From NVTR01 sp036479015 (GTDB lineage: Bacteria > Pseudomonadota > Alphaproteobacteria > Rhodobacterales > Rhodobacteraceae): a stretch of DNA of 64,000 bases. The stretch covers positions 1 through 64,000 of the forward strand of contig JAZGFB010000007.1 in assembly GCA_036479015.1 (NCBI GenBank). The letters are read 5' to 3'. Made by a program: the position numbers and the translations under genes. Shown in pieces: positions 61,522 through 64,000 of this stretch. The notes beneath the pieces are model-generated. The model did not search any database. It had not been told where the DNA came from and saw nothing but the letters and a program-made list of their open reading frames with translations. Each line of letters starts with the position of its first letter. The first letter of the stretch is position 1.

Positions 61522-62898
61522 ATGGGCATGGCTGAAGTATCAGCGAAAAAACGCATTTGGGGCTGGATGATGTTTGATCTGGCCAGTCAGCCCTATAACA
61601 CCTTGTTGCTGACCTTTATTTTTGGTCCGTATTTCGCGTCGGTTGTTGCAGATGCGTATATTTTGGGGGGCATGGATGTGGACGCCGCCAACGCCCGCAC
61701 CCAAAGCGTTTGGTCACTGGGGCTGACGATTGCCGGTGTTTTGATCGCGCTTTCAGCGCCTGTTCTGGGGGCCATGGCCGACATATCCGGGCGCCGCATG
61801 CCGTGGATATATTTGTTTTCGGCATTCTATGTTGTCGGCGCATCGGCCCTATGGTGGATGCTGCCTGATGCCTCAAACACCAATATCATGCTGGCGGCGT
61901 TTATCATCGGTTTCATTGGCATGGAGTTCACCACTATATTCACCAACGCCATTCTGCCCGAGCTGGGCACCAAAGAGGAAATCGGCCAAATATCCGGGTC
62001 GGGCTTTGCCTTTGGCTATTGGGGCGGTTTGATATCACTGTTCATCATGCTGCTGTTTTTCGCCGAAGGCGATGATGGTAAAACTTTCATTGGGTTATCC
62101 CCGTTGTTTGGTTTGGATGCCGAAGCCCGCGAGGGCACGCGCTTTGTTGGGCCCTTTAGCGCCATCTGGTTTGCGGTGGTGATGACAGTTTTCTTCTTAT
62201 GGGTGAAAGAGGTTCCAAAACCTTCCAAAACCGCCGCCACAGTGGGCAATGCCCTGGCAGAACTGGGCCGCACCATCAAAAACCTGCCCAAGAACCCATC
62301 ATTGGCAACCTATCTGGGGTCATCATTGTTTTACCGCGATGCGCTAAACGGGCTGTACGGATTTGGCGGAGTATACGCCACTTTGGTTCTGGAATGGTCG
62401 ATCACAAGTATCGGTATTTTTGGCATTATCGGCGCCTTAACGGCGGCAATATTTTCCTGGCTTGGTGGCAAGTTTGACAGCAAATTGGGGCCAAAACCGG
62501 TTATTGTCACCTGCATTTTGGTACTGATCGCGGTGTGCGCCACCATCGTTGGCATGACGCGCGAAAGCTTTTTTGGCTTTGAACTGGCAGCGGGTTCCAG
62601 CCTGCCTGACACGGTTTTCTTTATCTGTGGCGGCGTTATTGGGGCCGCGGGTGGTGCATTGCAGGCGTCATCACGCACAATGATGGTGCGCCACGCCCAC
62701 CCGGAACGCGCCACCGAAGCCTTTGGCCTGTACGCCCTGTCGGGCAAAGCCACGTCATTTCTGGCCCCGGCGCTGATCGGTGCCGTGACATTCATGACCG
62801 GCAGCGCGCGCCTGGGCATTAGCCCGCTGATCGGGCTTTTCGTATTGGGGCTGGTGCTGTTAATCTGGGTGAAACCTGACCCGGAAGTGGTGGATTGA
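61522..62898 (+). CDS. MFS transporter (UMF1/Atg22-like)
   Basis: 458 residues with 12 predicted helices. The start region WGWMMFDLASQPYNTLLLTFIFGPYF (region) and GAMADISGRRMPWIYLFS are typical of the UMF1 group related to vacuolar Atg22. The middle has a loop with FIGLSPLFGLDAEAREGTRF. ATG 61522 has AGGGA upstream; ATG 61528 and TTG 61486 are alternatives. Substrate unknown. The stop overlaps the mepA start. Confidence 0.9.
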   Translation: MGMAEVSAKKRIWGWMMFDLASQPYNTLLLTFIFGPYFASVVADAYILGGMDVDAANARTQSVWSLGLTIAGVLIALSAPVLGAMADISGRRMPWIYLFSAFYVVGASALWWMLPDASNTNIMLAAFIIGFIGMEFTTIFTNAILPELGTKEEIGQISGSGFAFGYWGGLISLFIMLLFFAEGDDGKTFIGLSPLFGLDAEAREGTRFVGPFSAIWFAVVMTVFFLWVKEVPKPSKTAATVGNALAELGRTIKNLPKNPSLATYLGSSLFYRDALNGLYGFGGVYATLVLEWSITSIGIFGIIGALTAAIFSWLGGKFDSKLGPKPVIVTCILVLIAVCATIVGMTRESFFGFELAAGSSLPDTVFFICGGVIGAAGGALQASSRTMMVRHAHPERATEAFGLYALSGKATSFLAPALIGAVTFMTGSARLGISPLIGLFVLGLVLLIWVKPDPEVVD

Positions 62899-63752
62899 TG
62901 CGCCGACTGTTTGCCATTGCCATATGCGCAAGCTGGCTGGCCCTGCCCGCCGGGGCCAACAGTATTGCCAAGGAACTTTTCGGCCATGTTGATGCCGGTT
63001 CAGAGCAGGCCGCTGCACCCTATGGCGGATATGCCAAGGGTTGTTTGGCGGGCGGTGAACAATTACCTGAAACCGGGGCGACCTGGCAGTCAATGCGCCT
63101 AAGTCGCAACCGCAATTGGGCGCACCCCGAAACCGTGGCATTCATTGAGCGTCTGTCGCGCAAGGCTGCGCGGCAAAAGGGCTGGCAAGGTCTGTATGTC
63201 GGGGACATGTCCCAGCCCCGGGGCGGGCCAATGCTAACCGGTCACCGCAGCCACCAAACCGGGCTGGATGTGGATATATGGATGCTGCCCCCTGATCGGT
63301 TAAACCTAAGCGCCACCGAACGGGAAAACCTGTCGTCAATTTCCATGCGCCGCGCCGCTGGGGCCTATGTAAACGACAGTTGGACCCCCCAGCATATGGC
63401 GATACTGAAAGCCGCCGCCAGGGATAAGGCCGTGGCGCGTATTTTCGTGTTTCCCGGGGCCAAGGTTCAGATGTGCAAGGATGCCAAAGGCAACCGCAGT
63501 TGGCTGCGCAAAATCAGGCCCTGGTGGGGGCATCACTATCATTTTCATGTCCGTCTTTTGTGCCCAAAAGGCGCGAATGGCTGCACGAACCAGGCCCCGC
63601 CACCGCCCGGTGATGGCTGCGCCGCCGCTGACAGCTGGGTGCGCGATATTTTGAACCCACCACCGCCCAGTACAACCCCGAAACCGCCGCGCCGCGAATA
63701 CGTGCTGGCAGATTTACCAAAGCAATGCGCAGCAGTCTTACAGTCGCAATAA
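62898..63752 (+). CDS. mepA: Penicillin-insensitive murein endopeptidase
   Basis: M74-family zinc endopeptidase that cuts D-Ala-DAP crosslinks in peptidoglycan, 284 residues. A signal peptide (1-20, ending AGA) is followed by the ligand motifs GHRSHQTGLDVDIWM and WWGHHYHFHVRLLCP. Several cysteines (GC, CP-GC, GC, QC) could form disulfides. A Pro-rich stretch (PPPPSTTPKPPRR) sits near the end. ATG 62898 overlaps the MFS stop (TGATG). Confidence 0.95.
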   Translation: MRRLFAIAICASWLALPAGANSIAKELFGHVDAGSEQAAAPYGGYAKGCLAGGEQLPETGATWQSMRLSRNRNWAHPETVAFIERLSRKAARQKGWQGLYVGDMSQPRGGPMLTGHRSHQTGLDVDIWMLPPDRLNLSATERENLSSISMRRAAGAYVNDSWTPQHMAILKAAARDKAVARIFVFPGAKVQMCKDAKGNRSWLRKIRPWWGHHYHFHVRLLCPKGANGCTNQAPPPPGDGCAAADSWVRDILNPPPPSTTPKPPRREYVLADLPKQCAAVLQSQ

Positions 63753-64000
63753 TCGCCACGACCGCCTTGGTCATGGGGTTGGGCAGCTTCGCCCAGTCCC
63801 CTGGCAAGGCGTCGTGGTTGGCGTCCTATCGCTGGGCCGCTGATCTGCCCGGGTTTGGTGGGTTTTCAGGGCTGAAAGTAGATGCTGATGGTTCTGGATT
63901 TATCACCGTAAGCGACGGTGGCATTGTCGGTCAGGGTGGCTTTGAACGCGCTGATGACAGCGGCACTATCACCGGGATTTCTGGCTATACTTTTGGGCCG
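63725..64000 (+). CDS. Phytase-like esterase, N-terminal part (runs off window)
   Basis: ATG 63725, inside the mepA end (28-base overlap), opens a frame that continues to the window edge (92 codons). It starts MRSSLTVAIIATTALVMG, a signal peptide, then ADLPGFGGFSGLKVDADGSGF and ITVSDGGIVGQG. These match the start of the esterase-like phytase-family domain. The mepA-phytase-like order is common in Rhodobacteraceae. Confidence 0.75.
   Translation, partial: MRSSLTVAIIATTALVMGLGSFAQSPGKASWLASYRWAADLPGFGGFSGLKVDADGSGFITVSDGGIVGQGGFERADDSGTITGISGYTFGP

Noticed and set aside
1..64000. CRISPR array, rRNA or tRNA genes, prophage
   Set aside because: No regularly spaced repeats, no rRNA-like stretch, no cloverleaf recognised in the gene spacers and no phage structural genes.

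Overview
The window looks like chromosomal DNA of a marine alphaproteobacterium of the Rhodobacteraceae/Roseobacter type. The pointers are a MipZ-type division ATPase in place of a MinD, IalB, a TRAP transporter, the gene pairs rlmN-ialB and mepA-phytase-like esterase, and serB facing serC-serA. This is inferred from gene content and protein motifs, since no rRNA or tRNA gene was found. GC content is moderate and falls visibly in the first ~2 kb and around 6.5-7.2 kb.

Region 1 (1-8,640) is the accessory part. It holds two truncated copies of an Asp-rich RTX-like module (LDLDGDGI core), a coupled small membrane protein, and two tandem SGNH-fused membrane acyltransferases. These are followed by short overlapping reading frames and an IS3-family element inserted into the first codons of another IS3-family orfA. 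A DsrC/TusE-like protein without cysteines and mipZ follow.

Region 2 (10,065-18,818) is a coherent catabolic island. A RpiR regulator diverges from an overlapping operon: N-formylglutamate-amidohydrolase-like enzyme, TRAP Q, M and P subunits, a glutamine-synthetase-like ligase, an aldehyde dehydrogenase and an iron-type alcohol dehydrogenase. The enzyme set suggests uptake of an amine- and hydroxyl-bearing compound, gamma-glutamylation of the amine, stepwise oxidation of alcohol to aldehyde to acid, and release of glutamate by the amidohydrolase. I consider this the best candidate for an undescribed system in the window; the substrate cannot be read from the sequence.

Region 3 (18,954-26,168) carries leuB, leuD and leuC on the minus strand, with a LysR/NAD-binding protein pair, a membrane protein and a secreted endonuclease/exonuclease/phosphatase-family protein between them. 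The leuC leader has a 10-bp stem whose 5' arm lies inside a short reading frame.

Region 4 (26,436-33,377) is a housekeeping run on the plus strand: mscS, rsfS, rlmH, gpmI, an EnvC-like protein, ctpA and rppH. Region 5 (33,395-45,029) holds a phospholipase-A2-like secreted protein, a second endonuclease/exonuclease/phosphatase protein, a lytic transglycosylase, rnr, a TIGR04282-type protein, dapE, a Hint-domain protein, a glutamate-receptor-like channel, dapD and a LOG-family protein.

Region 6 (45,026-50,331) is a surface-glycan cluster: two large paralogous glycosyltransferases flanking an FkbM methyltransferase. Region 7 (50,315-64,000) holds rlmN, ialB, asparaginase, serB, serC (behind a candidate leader RNA), serA (behind three CCATATGA repeats at 11-bp spacing), a PP-type phosphatase, a VOC protein, recQ, yggT, a thioesterase, an MFS transporter, mepA and the start of a phytase-like esterase that runs off the end.
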